DNA from: Mugil cephalus
Lineage: Eukaryota; Chordata; Actinopteri; Mugiliformes; Mugilidae
Assembly: GCF_022458985.1 (NCBI RefSeq)
Contig: NC_061772.1
Span: 11,026,001 to 11,090,000, forward strand
DNA length: 64,000 nt
Direction: 5' to 3'
Shown: piece after piece, positions 30,771 through 41,562 of the stretch
Layout: every line of letters starts with the position of its first letter
How positions within the stretch are numbered: the stretch's first letter is position 1
The notes under the pieces: generated by a model
What the model was told of the DNA's origin: nothing
The model's input: only the letters and a program-made list of their open reading frames with translations
Database searches by the model: none
Translations under genes and position numbers: made by a program

Positions 30771-32020
30771 CTTCATTCAGCACTCTGTGTGTTAGTTGTG
30801 TGAGTAAACAACATGAGAAGACATAATCTGTGCAGTCTCTTAGCTGGATGTTGTGTTTGTGTAAAGGTGTGCGCTCTACCATGAATCAGTGGGACTACAG
30901 AGAGGAGGGAGAACCTCCCACTAAAAGTGCTCTGTGTGGGGACCATGAGAGCCAGATGAAACATTTGAGGTAAGAAAACTGTCTGTAACCATCCGTTAGA
31001 CCTTCTCCATGTCCGTCAAAGCTCAGTACTCAAATCTGTGTGTGTTAAAGCCTCGAGCAGCAACACACGCCACTGTCTGGTGGACCTGAACCCAGCTGTT
31101 TGAATCCTCCTGTTCTTCCTGGACAAGTGACCGATGGAAGGCAAGAATTTAATCTGACATTGTTCTTTGTATTAAAATCAGTTTGGATCCACATTGATTC
31201 CATATTTATCTGATTTTGTTTCAGTATCCAGCAGCAGAGACCAGATTCTCTTGTATCCAGCTGTCTGTCCTTAAAGAGTGATAACTCAATATCATTTGTC
31301 ATTGACTTTCAAGGACAAAATCCATCTGCTGATACGATGTAAGCTGTAACAGTCTGATACTTTTAATTCTTTCACACAGGCCACACAAACATAATGGGTC
31401 AAATGAAAGACTACTGCATTAATTATCATAGGCATATAAATTGTAACTGTGTTTGATGTCAAAAACATGAGTGAGTCTAGGGAAAGCGGTTAGTTGTCCT
31501 TTGTTTCTGAATGTCCTTTAGTCCGTTAACTGGGTTGCTCCTGGTAATGGTGTGACTCTTGACCTTGTGTAGTGAGTGCATAATGGTGGTCATTAAAATC
31601 CTCCTCTGCTGAAATTACAACTTTGACAAGCAGGGTGGATGCACAAGTACAAACTTGGCCTTGGGAAAAATTTGGTGAGACCATTTAATAAGATCTTCAG
31701 ATGGCTTGGTTATTTCCATTGGTGATCAGTTTCCACCGATCTCTGTTTGATTTATTATACATTCTCTTGTTAGAGACATTTCTTATTTTTATTGTGTTGT
31801 GACTGGACCTCAGCTCTTTGATTTGTTCCCTCGGTAATAATAATAAAACCTTGCAAGTTGTTGAGATAATCAGTTATATTTTAGGGAGAGTTCACATCCA
31901 AATATCAGATGGTCCTTTACTTTGGGAGCTAATTTTTTGATTCCTCCACAGATTTGACCTGGAAAGCTCAGATGATCTATGTGGTCAGTTCTTGGAGCAG
32001 GATCAGATGCAGCATGACTC
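30771..32020 (+). repeat. NLR 5' exon cassette, copy 1 (duplicate of 33053-34308)
   Basis: Near-identical to 33053-34308, introns included. It holds a start exon 30881-30969 ([19 protein letters not shown]), an optional exon 31051-31140 with a GC donor, an exon 31225-31338 ([16 protein letters not shown]), and a third exon from 31952. The third exon keeps its acceptor and frame ([18 protein letters not shown]). At the point where copy 2 has its GTAAGC donor, however, the sequence diverges; the next GT is at 32022 (TTTCTG|GTCTGT). Copy 1 is therefore either an alternative promoter and start for the NLR gene or a non-functional relic. The very few differences suggest a recent duplication. Confidence 0.85.
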
Positions 32021-32189
32021 CCTATTTCTGGTCTGTATATTTAAGCAAATACTTTTATGTCTACATTGTCTACAAATCCTTTTCAGTCATCTTCATGTAT
32101 TTGTAGACTAGTGGATTATCAGTCTGTCGAACATGGACATGTTGTGTTCAGTTTCTCCATGATTTTAATCAGTTTCACTCATGAAAAGT

Positions 32190-32660
32190 AGTATACATAT
32201 AGAGTAGTATTTTGTCCCAGTTGTTGGAGGAAAACATTAGCAGTTTCTCATTTTAGGTACGTGGTCTTTTTGCAAAACAAAACTGCATGACTTTGGTCAC
32301 CTGAACATCAAAGACAAAAACACCTAGAAGATCAGAATTCAGAATCAGAAAAGAAAAAATATATTTATCCTGAGGGTCTATTGGGAAATTGGTGATAAAA
32401 TGTGGAATGGTATTCCTTAACTTTCAGTCATACGTTGGAGTTCGGGGTGGTCAAAATGCATTTGATCCTAGTGAAAGAATTGCATTATTTTGTGCAGTCA
32501 GCAGCAGCCTGAGCTCTGTAATAACACACACACTCCAGCGGGTTAGACTGTTAGCAGTTAACATACCAAGTTTCAGTAACAAGAGATCAAGTAGGTCAAG
32601 TTCAAATCAGGATGGTCATATTTGTCTCTAGTGAAAGAAATGGCATCATTGTCTGCAGTC
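32190..32660 (+). repeat. repeat R, copy 2
   Basis: Second copy of the 29175-29645 sequence, same orientation, lying between NLR cassette copies 1 and 2 and followed by an A-rich stretch and a GT microsatellite. Either it was carried along in a larger tandem duplication, or R is itself mobile and inserted twice. Confidence 0.9.
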
Positions 32661-32864
32661 AGCAGTTTGAACTTTAAAAAAAATAAATACAAAAATACAA
32701 AAATAAAAATAAAAAGAAGAAAGAAAAATACATACTCCAGCAGTTACCTTGTGGATAATTACCTCATTGATCTAGGGACAAGATCATTGTGAATCTACAC
32801 TCACTGTATATTTTAGATTACAGATTATTAGCAATGTATTGATCAATCAATAGTAAATTTAAAA

Positions 32865-32891
32865 GTGTGTGTGTGTGTGTGTGTGTGTGTA
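32865..32891. repeat. (GT)n microsatellite
   Basis: About 13 GT units between repeat R copy 2 and the small candidate exon at 32927-32968. Confidence 0.95.
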
Positions 32892-33170
32892 TAATTACTC
32901 TTCATAACATGTTGAATTCATAACAGGAAGATGACAATACAGAGCAGAGGAGGAGCAGAAATGACAGTAAGCATTTCTGTAAAGTTTTGACCAAATGGAA
33001 AAATAACCAAAATGTATTCAAATAGGCATACGTTTATTATTTCCTTCATTAGGTTTCCTTCATTCAGCACTCTCTGTGTTAGTTGTGTGACTAAACAAAA
33101 TAAGAGACAGACATAATCTGTGCAGTCTCTTAGCTGGATGTTGTGTTTGTGTAAAGGTGTGCGCTCTACC

Positions 33171-36100
33171 ATGAATCAGTGGGACTACAGAGAGGAGGGA
33201 GAACCTCCCACTAAAAGTGCTCTGTGTGGGGACCATGAGAGCCAGATGAAACATCTGAGGTAAGAAAACTGTCTGTAACCATCCGTTAGACCTTCTCCAT
33301 GTCCGTCAAAGCTCAGTACTCAAATCTGTGTCTGTTAAAGCCTCGAGCAGCAACACACGCCACTGTCTGGTGGACCTGAACACAGCTGTTTGAATCCTTC
33401 TGTTCTTCCTGGACAAGTGGCTGATGGAAGGCAAGAATTTAATCTGACATTGTTCTTTGTATTAAAATCAGTTTTGATCCACATTGTTGCATATTTATCT
33501 GATTTTGTTTCAGTATCCAGCAGCAGAGACCAGATTCTCCTGTATCCAGCTGTCTGTCCTTAAGGAGTGATGACTCAATATCATTTGTCATTGACTTTCA
33601 AGGACAAAATCCATCTGCTGATACGATGTAAGCTGTAACAGTCTGATACTTTTAATTCTTTCACACAGGCCACACAAACATAATGGGTCAAATGAAAGAC
33701 TACTGCATTAATTATCATAGGCATATAAATTGTAACTGCGTTTGATGTCAAAAACATGAGTGAGTCTAGGGAAAGCGGTTAGTTGTCCTTTGTTTCTGAA
33801 TGTCCTTTAGTCCATTAACTGGGTTGCTCCTGGTAATGGTGTGACTCTTGACCTTGTGTAGTGAGTGCATAATGGTGGTCATTAAAATCCTCCTCTGCTG
33901 AAATTACAACTTTGACAAGCAGGGTGGATGCACAAGTACAAACTTGGCCTTGGGAAAAATTTGGTGAGACCATTTAGTAAGATCTTCAGATGGCTTGGTT
34001 ATTTCCATTGGTGATCAGTTTCCACCGATCTCTGTTTGATTTATTATACGTTCTCTTGTTAGAGCCATTTCTTATTTTTATTGTGTTGTGACTGGACCTC
34101 AGCTCTTTGTTTTGTTCCCTCGGTAATAATAATAAAACCTTGCAAGTTGTTGAGATAATCAGTTTTATTTTAGGGAGAGTTCACATCCAAATATCAGATG
34201 GTCCTTTACTTTGAGAGCTAATTTTCTGATTCCTCCACAGTTTTGACCTGGAAAGCTCAGATGATCTATGTGGTCAGTGCTTGGAGCAGGATAAAATGCA
34301 GCACGACGGTAAGCATTTCTGTAAAGTTATGACCAAATGGATTAATAGGATATTTGCTAATGTCTCAAGAGATAACCAAAATGTATTCAAATAGGCATAC
34401 GTTTATTATGTATTATATAATTCACTGATCCTTTGTGTTCATTCCAATCGCCTTGCACAGTTTGTCAACAAAAACTTAAATCCAACCTGAAGAAGAAGTT
34501 CCAGTCAGTGTTTGAAGGAACTGCTAAAGCAGGAAACCGAACCCTTCTAAATCAGATCTACACAGAGCTGTACATCACAGAGGGGGAAACTTTAGAGGTC
34601 AATGAACACGAGTTCCGACAGATTGAAACTGCATCCAGGAAACTTGTCATATCAGAGAGATCAATAAGATGCCACGACATCTTTAAAAGCTCACCTGGGA
34701 AAAATGAGCCCCTCAGATTAGTGTTAACAAAGGGAGTGGCTGGCATTGGGAAAACAGTCTTAACGCAGAAATTCACTCTGGACTGGGCTGAGGACATAGC
34801 CAACCAGGATACCCAGTTCACATTTCCATTCACTTTCAGAGAACTGAATGAGCTGAAAGAGAGGAAGTACAGCTTGGTGGAACTTGTTCATCTCTTCTTT
34901 ACTGAAACCAAAGAAGCAGGAATATACATTTTTGACGAGTTTCAAGTTGTGTTCATCTTTGACGGTCTGGATGAGTGTCGACTTCCTCTGGACTTCCTGA
35001 ACAATGAGATCCTGACGGATATAACAGAGCCCACTTCAGTGGATGTGATACTGACAAACATTATCAGAGGGAAATTACTTCCCTCTGCTCGCCTCTGGAT
35101 AACCACACGGCCTGCAGCAGCGAGTCAGATCCCCTCTCAGTTTGTCAGCAGGGTAACTGAGGTTAAGGGGTTCTCTGACACGCAGAAAGAGGAGTACTTC
35201 AGGAAGAGGTTCAGAAATGAGAAGCAGGCGAGCAGAATGATCTCCCACATCAAGACATCACGAAGCCTCCACATCATGTGCCACATCCCAGTGTTCTGCT
35301 GGATCACTGCTACAGTTCTGGAGGAGGCGTTGAAAAGCAGAGAGGAAGGAGAGCTGCCCAAAACCCTCACTGAGATGTACATCCAGTTCTTGGTGGTTCA
35401 GTCCAAGCTGAAGAAGGTCAAGTATGATGGAGGAACTGAGACAGATCCACTCTGGAGTCCAAAGACCAGGGAGACGATTGACTCTCTTGGAAAACTGGCT
35501 TTCGAGCAGTTGCAGAGAGGAAACTTGATCTTCTATGAATCAGATCTGACTGAGTGTGGCATTGATGTCAGAGCAGCCTCATTGTACTCAGGTGTGTTCA
35601 CACAGATCTTTAAAGAGGAGAGAGGACTGTATCAAGGCACTGTCTTCAGCTTTGTCCATCTGAGTGTTCAGGAGTTTCTGGCTGCTCTGCATGTCCATGC
35701 AACATTCATCACCTCTGGTGTTAATCTGTTAGAAGAAAAAACTTATTGGAGGCCTGGCATATTTAAAAGCAAACAACATCTGAACCATCTCCACCAGAGT
35801 GCTGTGAACAAGGCCTTACAGAGTTCAAATGGACACTTGGATTTGTTCCTCCGCTTCCTCTTGGGTCTTTCCGTGCAGACCAGTCAGACTCTTCTGCAAG
35901 GTCTTCTCAAACAGACTAGGAAAGGCTCAGAGACCAGGGGTGAAATAATCCAGTACATCAAGGAGAAGATCAGCGAGAATCAGTCGACAGAGAGAAGCAT
36001 CAGTCTTTTCCACTGTCTGATTGAACTAAAGGATCAATCTCTAGTGGAGGAGATCCAACAATACCTGGGTTCAGGAAGACTCTCTACAGATAAACTGTCT

Positions 36101-39100
36101 CCTGCTCAGTGGACAGCTCTGGTCTTCATCTTACTGTCATCAGACAAAGATATGGATGTGTTTGACCTGAGTAAATACACAACCTCAGAAGAGGCTCTTC
36201 TGAGGTTGTTGCCAGTAGTTAAATCATCCAACAAAGCACTGTAAGTACACAGACATGTGGATGTATTGTTATGCATTTTTATCTTTCATATTAAGCTAAT
36301 TTTCGTCTTCAACATTTTCTCTAGACTGAATTTCTGCACCCTCTCAGAAAAAGGTCTTGAAGCTTTGTCCTCAGTTCTTGGCTCCCCGTCCTCTTATCTG
36401 AGAGAGCTGGACTTGAGTAACAACAACTTACAGGACTCAGGAGTGAAGCTCCTGGCATCTGGACTGGTAACTCCATGCTGTAAACTGGAAAATCTCAGGT
36501 TAGATCACTATAAATATACATTTTTATCAAATTCATGTTTTCCAGCAGCAGTATGTGCCATTTCTTAAGTTATTAATTTCATCCATTAGAAACAGGTAAC
36601 ATGATTTTAATACTAACCAAGATTGTTAAGGTTGTCTACTTAGATGTGATTGAATACAAATGGTAATTGTCCTCCCATTCATTTTAAATTTACTTTAGGT
36701 TGAGTGGCTGTTTCCTCTCAGAGAGAAACTTTAATGCTCTGCCATCAGTTCTCGGCTCCCCGTCCTCTTGTCTGAGAGAGCTGGACTTGAGTAACAACAA
36801 CTTACAGGATTCAGGAGTGAAGCTGCTGGCATCTGGACTGGTAACTCCAGGCTGTAAACTGGAAAATCTCAGGTTAGATCACTATAGATTTAGACATTGG
36901 GGGAAGGAAGGAAAATCCTGACATGTGGGTTAAATTCAGGCTCTCCACCAACATCATTCCTTCAACATTATTTAGTTGATAAAAAAACGTTGTTACTGTT
37001 ATTGTTTACTGGAAAATCCCTTTTTATTTTCAACAATGTACAATTGCCAATGCCATTTATTGTACATAAACATGATTTATTTGTGTAATGCTTACAATTC
37101 TGTTTTTTGAAATGATCTCTTTGGTGTAGTTTAAACAAACTCTTTTGTGTGTGCATTTGAGAGTCTCAGTTTCAAAGTATATTGCTGCCATAAGCTTTAT
37201 TTCGAAGTTTTTTTTTTCTCTTCCATCGTCGCCTCTTCAGGCTGTCGAGTTGTAACCTCTCAGAGAGAAGTCTTGAAGCTCTGTCCCCAGCTCTCAGTTC
37301 CCCGTCCTCGAGTCTGAGAGAGCTGGACCTAAGCAACAACGACCTGCAGGACTCAGGAGTAAACCGTCTGTCTGATGGATTAAAAAGTCCACACTGTATC
37401 CTGGAAACTCTCAGGTCAGAAATGATTCACCTAATGAGCATTTAAATCCATTTAAACGAATGAATGATGATTATAATTTTTCAGTAGTATTCGTTATTTA
37501 GTTTATGATGTTTTTATTTCACACTGATTTAATAAACACTACCACCAGTCTGGGATAAGATTGCAAAGAGTTTTTAACACTGAAAATGTCAATTTACAGT
37601 GGTGTGAAAAAGTATTTTTCTTACTTATTATTTTGCATGTTTGTCACACACAATGTTTCAGATCATCAAACTAATTTAAACATTAGTCAAAAATAACACA
37701 AGTAAACACAAAATACAGTTTTTAAATGAAGGTTTTCATAAGGGAAAACTAAATCCAAACCTACAAAAGCGATTGCCCCCTTATAACTGGTTGGTCCACC
37801 CTTAGCAGCACCAACTACAATCACGTGTTTGCGATAATTTTCAGTGAGTCTCTTACAACACTCTGGAGGACTTTTGTTCCACTCATCTTTGCAGAATTGT
37901 TGTAATTCAGCCACATTGGAGGGATTTCCAGCATGAACCAACTTTTTATGCTCATGCCAACAGCATCTCAACAAGATCCAGGTCAGGACATTGACTAGGT
38001 CACTCCAAAGTCTTCATTTAGTTTTTCTTCAGCCATTCAGAGGTGGACTAGCTGGTGTGTTTTAGATCTTTGTCCTGCTGCAGAATCACTTCAGCTTGAG
38101 GACATGAACAGATGCTCAGACTTTCTCCTTCAGGATTGTTTGGTGAACAGCAGAATTCATGGTTCCATTTATCACAGTAAGTCTTCCAGGTCCTGAAGCA
38201 GCAAATCAGCCCCAGACCATCACATGATGATGTTCTTTTTCTGAAATGTGGTGTTACTTCTACACTTGTTCTAATGGGACACACACCTTACACTGAGATG
38301 AGCCTTGCATCCTGGCAACAGGATGTTGTGAGTGGAGGCCTTTTGGGTCCTATAGGTTGAGGGGAGGGGCCTCTGTGGTTCAGGCTTGTTCCAGTTCATC
38401 CCACAGACACTTGATCAGTTTAGCATCTAGTGAATTTAGAGGTCAGGTCAGGCTGCATTCTGCTGGGGTATGTTATTTATTTCTCCTATGGTTTTAATGT
38501 TGTGGATCATTGGTGTGTGCTTCAGATCATGAGCCATTCTAAGAGTTTTCCATACTTATTTCTTATTAAGTTATTGCTTGTTATAGGTTGATCTGGATTT
38601 CATCCCTGCAAAGACGTCCTTTTTAGAAGTCATGTGGTATGATGTTCATGAAAGCTTTGTACTTTTTATGGATCCTGAGATCGCCCACGACTGTTCTGTT
38701 GAACTCACCACTGTGTTCTTCTATTTCTCTGAATATAAAAAAAGCAGTACCAGACACACTGTATACCAGACAACTTGTCCAGTCCTGCAGTCGCCTAAGA
38801 TTATGTGTGTGGTTTACATGTCCACAGGTTGTCCGGTTGTCTGATCACAGAGGAAGGCTGTGGTTTTCTGGCCTCTGCTCTGAGCTCCAACCCCTCCCAC
38901 CTGAGAGAGCTGGACCTGAGGTACAACCATCCAGGTGAAGCAGGAGTGAAGATGCTGTCGTATGCAGTGGAGGACCCAGACTGGTTAAAGGCTGGTCTCA
39001 AGTATGTAAAGGCTTGGCTGCTGCGGCCACACACGATGTTTGAGAGAGGAGAAAAATTAAATGAGAATAAAGAGTGGGAGCCATCAATTTATAAAAAGAT

Positions 39101-40114
39101 GCTTTCCTGAAACGAGAAGAAAATTAATTTTCCTTGGCTTTTGTAATAAAAAGTACAAAACATATTGAGAGTGAAAAATAACAGACTGTGTGCACGTGTG
39201 TGTATGTATGTTTGGTGAATGACTACGTCTGTCATCATCCATTATGTCACAAGTGCCCCATTTTGACTTGGCATTGTATTTCTAAGCATTTATGCTTACA
39301 GCAATATAATTGGTGAAAGACACTAGGTTGACCTGCTTCTTCTCTTTCTTTCAGAGTGGAGCCTGGTGGAGATCAGTGGTTGAGACCAGGTCTAAGGAAG
39401 TGTAAGCATCTTTAATTTGATTCATAGAAACTGAGCAGCACACATTAAAATCCTACTGAGAATGATACTGAAGATGATCACTGATGTCATAAATCATGAA
39501 ATTCTGTTAAATGACTGCAGCTTTATTGTGTCTTCATCTCTACATCAGATTACTTGGAACTCGAAATTGACGCAAACACAGTGAACAGGAACGTCCAGCT
39601 GTCTGACAACGATAGGAATGCGACCTACGTGGAGGAGGATCAGTCACATCCTGATCACTCAGACAGATTTGACCGGTGTCATCAGCTGCTGTGTAGAAAT
39701 GGTCTGACTGGTCGCTGTTACTGGGAGGTAGAGTGGAACGGTGGGGTTCACATTTCAGTGAGCTACAGGAGAATCAGCAGGAAAGGAGACACGAATGATT
39801 GCTGGTTTGGAGGGAACGATCATTCCTGGACCCTGTTCTGCTCCGACGGAGGTTACTCTGTCTGGCATAATAAAAGAGGAACCTCCATCCCTTCCTCCTC
39901 CTGCTCCTCCTCATCCTCCTCCGTCTACAACAGAGTGGCAGTGTATGTTGACCATCCTGCTGGGACATTGTCCTTCTACAGAGTCTCCCCTGACACACTG
40001 ATCCACCTCCACACCTTCAACACAGCATTCACTGAACCTCTTTATCCTGGGTTTGGGTTCTGGTCATGGTCTCTCATGTCACCTGGTTTCTCAGTGCGTC
40101 TGTGTTCTCTGTAG
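33171..40114 (+). CDS. fish NLR (NLRC3-like): FISNA-NACHT-LRR-B30.2
   Basis: Coding exons: 33171-33259, (optional 33341-33430), 33514-33627, 34241-34308, 34461-36240, 36325-36498, 36699-36872, 37241-37414, 38828-39001, 39355-39401 and 39549-40114. All are in phase, giving 1119 residues (1149 with the optional exon). A low-complexity N-terminus without a CARD, PYD or other death fold is followed by FISNA ([20 protein letters not shown]). Next comes NACHT with Walker [15 protein letters not shown] (about residue 182) and Walker [16 protein letters not shown] (about 252). Then a NACHT-associated helical region, four LRR exons of exactly 174 nt each ([19 protein letters not shown]), and a PRY-SPRY domain ([20 protein letters not shown] to the stop). 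This architecture is typical of the greatly expanded fish NLR-C class, thought to be cytosolic innate immune sensors. The ligand is unknown. Introns carry DNA-transposon debris. AATAAA at 41224 is the nearest clear poly(A) signal. Confidence 0.93.
37598..38300. mobile_element. non-autonomous DNA transposon remnant in NLR intron
   Basis: Begins CAGTGGTGTGAAAAAGTATT, a terminus I recognise as common in teleost interspersed repeats. It continues with TTTGCATGTTTGTCACACAC and TTTCAGATCATCAAACTAAT. No matching opposite terminus is visible before the next repeat at 38306, so the copy is truncated. It lies between LRR exons 3 and 4 and has no usable open frame. Superfamily not assigned. Confidence 0.65.
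38306..38518. mobile_element. truncated copy of the GATCAGG/ATAACATTA inverted-repeat element
   Basis: Shares GGCAACAGGATGTTGTGAGT, GGGTCCTATAGGTTGAGG and ACTTGATCAGTTTAGCATCT with the other copies in the window. It ends in a degenerate terminus (TGTTGTGGATCATTGGTGTG). It directly abuts the preceding transposon remnant in the same NLR intron. Confidence 0.65.
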
Positions 40115-41562
40115 AGAGTCACCTCTCTTCATAGAGACTTTATCACTGATGATCACATAGCTGCTATTGTTTTGTACCAGCCTCGTCTCTCACTGGTGGC
40201 TTACCAGTCTGACGTAGACTGAAAGATCCATTGTCATAAAGTATTTAATTTTCACTCTTGGTTATTTTTAAAATGTTGTAGATATTGTTGGAGAGTGTAG
40301 ATATTCAGAGTAAAGATTGCCCTGGGCCACAATTCAGACCTGTCGTTACCCAGCTCTGTTCAGCTGGTTGGGACCAAGGGGAGAATATTCTCTGATCCAA
40401 TATTGTAGCTACAGGAACAAAACAGTGATGGTTTGGGTTTGTATAGGTCTTAGTATACTTATTATATTAAACATATTTATGTTACTGGCAATTGACTGAT
40501 CATAATAACTATTACTACATGTATCTCATTATCTTCAGACATCATTGCTCATTTGAACAATGTCTGAAGGGAGCGACTTTTATGTCAACCGCACCATATA
40601 AGGAGGCAACTATTGCCAAGAGCAGTGGCTGTGATACTGTTTTAAAGATATTTATTCTTTGTGTGGAACTCCATACCACCTCTTGTGGTTTTTGTGTTCT
40701 TATTTCACACCTATCAGCTGTTCTTAAAAACCAAGTAAATGTTAATATTTCTGTCTACACGTTTAGCGTTTATTAAAACCTTCCTCCCATCAGCATTGCT
40801 GTGTAAGGGGATTTCTGCAACAACTGGTTCTCTGTCACTTTCATAATAAGTTTGACACAAGAATTGAGTGAAATGCTCCTTTGAAATGAAAGCCAATATG
40901 AAAATCTACAAATATCTGTTATCATTCTGGGCAGAAACCATTTGGCCAGGGAGTAGGAGAGTATGAATAATAAGTTAAGGAAATTGTGGGAAATCTTAAA
41001 ATATACAGATGCAATATCTGTATTTTTTGCGTTTATTTTCTGTTTTTATAAGATGACGATAAAGGGGAGAGGAGTAGAAACAGACAGCAACCCACTAATA
41101 AAATGACTAACTGCAGCAGTATGTGGACTGCACTTTTCATATAAATTAAAATATTAGTGGTGAGAATAACACTGTTGCATCCTTGCAACAGGATAATTAG
41201 TGTAGGCCAGGGAAGGAAACCTAAATAAATGAACTCTCTCATATTCCTATTAGTTTAGTTTATCTGGCAGCAGTGTACTATACATCAACTGACTACACTC
41301 AGATGATATTGAGAAAGGAAAGTTATCAGTGTACAACCAACCCTAGATGTGATACACGGTAAATTCCAAACGAAACACAAAATATATTAACAAAATCCAA
41401 ATATTTATTCATAAAAATACGGTCATCTGTATCATACAAGATAGCAAATTGCTCCTGACTAAGTATTGTGGGGAGATGAGACATTTTACCCGTACAGTTC
41501 AGTTAACCTACGCTCCGCGTCACATTGACAACTGAAACTTCAGCTGGACCCTTTCCACGTGA
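40115..41562. other. convergent 3' region between the NLR gene (+) and gcfc2 (-)
   Basis: No coding exon seen. AATAAA on plus at 41224-41229 and TTTATT (a minus-strand AATAAA) at 41404-41409 give plausible ends for the NLR and gcfc2 transcripts; gcfc2 would then have a short 3' UTR of about 160-180 bases. The open frames in between are short. Confidence 0.5.
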
